A DNA stretch of 64,000 bases from DATKJY01 sp964540105 (GTDB lineage Bacteria; Zixibacteria; MSB-5A5; GN15; FEB-12): positions 1,301,762 through 1,365,761 of the forward strand of contig CAZILL010000001.1 of assembly GCA_964540105.1 (NCBI GenBank), given 5' to 3'. Below the pieces are notes generated by a model. That model did no database searches, had not been told where the DNA came from, and saw nothing but the letters and a program-made list of their open reading frames with translations. The translations under genes were made by a program, and so were the position numbers. Shown piece after piece: positions 63,931 through 64,000 of this stretch. Numbering within the stretch: the first letter of the stretch is position 1; each line of letters begins with the position of its first letter.

Positions 63931-63957
63931 AAACTGCCTTCTGCTAAGGAGTAGGGT

Positions 63958-64000
63958 ATGTCGAAAGAGAAGTTTATACGGAAGAAGCTGCACGTGAATG
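63958..64000 (+). CDS. tuf: Elongation factor Tu, first codons only
   Basis: The first 14 codons read MSKEKFIRKKLHVN, close to the EF-Tu N terminus (KEKF-R-KPHVN), and AAGGAG lies seven bases before the ATG. The window ends before the GTPase motifs. The tRNA-Thr immediately upstream supports the identity. Confidence 0.88.
   Translation, partial: MSKEKFIRKKLHVN

Overview
The window reads as a contiguous piece of chromosome from a Gram-negative-type bacterium with moderately high GC. Lipoproteins, an Omp85-like barrel, a type IV pilus secretin and Tat and Sec signals imply two membranes. Dockerin-like EF-hand segments at the ends of secreted proteins, a FISUMP-domain protein and a SpoIIE/RsbW-style switch resemble candidate phylum Zixibacteria or a relative in the FCB group. 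That placement is inference from protein style, not from a marker-gene tree.

Layout. 1-3.6 kb: a truncated FAD oxidoreductase, divergent from a membrane M50 peptidase fused to a PqqD-like domain and an HlyD-like arm. It is followed by a 25-codon peptide gene with its own consensus promoter, a near-perfect ribosome site and a hairpin terminator; this pair is the best candidate for an undescribed peptide system. 3.7-14.5 kb: signalling, with a STAS antagonist, RsbW-like kinase and membrane PP2C phosphatase, then a NUDIX hydrolase, an Omp85-like barrel, a GAF/PAS histidine kinase and a Ser/Thr kinase with TPR repeats. 14.5-20.2 kb, mostly minus strand: a CoA-binding protein, tRNA-Arg, a three-gene respiratory operon (FeS protein, NrfD/HybB-like membrane protein, 13-heme cytochrome) behind a promoter with two inverted-repeat operators, RlmI and tRNA-Pro. 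20.5-31.2 kb: RlmN, envelope proteins, a CtpA-like protease, a signal-peptidase-like protein lacking catalytic residues, a HAD phosphatase, Ogt, an M29 aminopeptidase and a secreted subtilase.

31.5-40.5 kb: a pilus block with a prepilin, then pilM, pilN, pilO, an unusual AMIN-PilP fusion, pilQ without AMIN, and a Big-domain lipoprotein. 40.5-44.2 kb: acyl-CoA synthetase, MtnA, a SprT-like protein and a small unknown protein. 44.4-48.2 kb: rplM-rpsI-rpsB-tsf-pyrH-frr. 48.2-59.8 kb: a CBS protein, an unknown exported protein, then a long same-strand run of uppS, cdsA, a UbiA-type prenyltransferase, an NlpC/P60 lipoprotein, uvrC, xseA, xseB, a prenyl diphosphate synthase, dxs and nadK, coupling isoprenoid and lipid synthesis to DNA repair. 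59.8-64 kb: a class II glutamine amidotransferase ORF that carries in-frame palindromic repeats, a FISUMP protein, small envelope proteins, tRNA-Gly, tRNA-Thr and the first codons of tuf.

No rRNA, CRISPR array, transposase or phage gene was seen. Promoters, terminators and operators were located by eye from consensus and pairing. Family assignments come from motif recognition without database searches.
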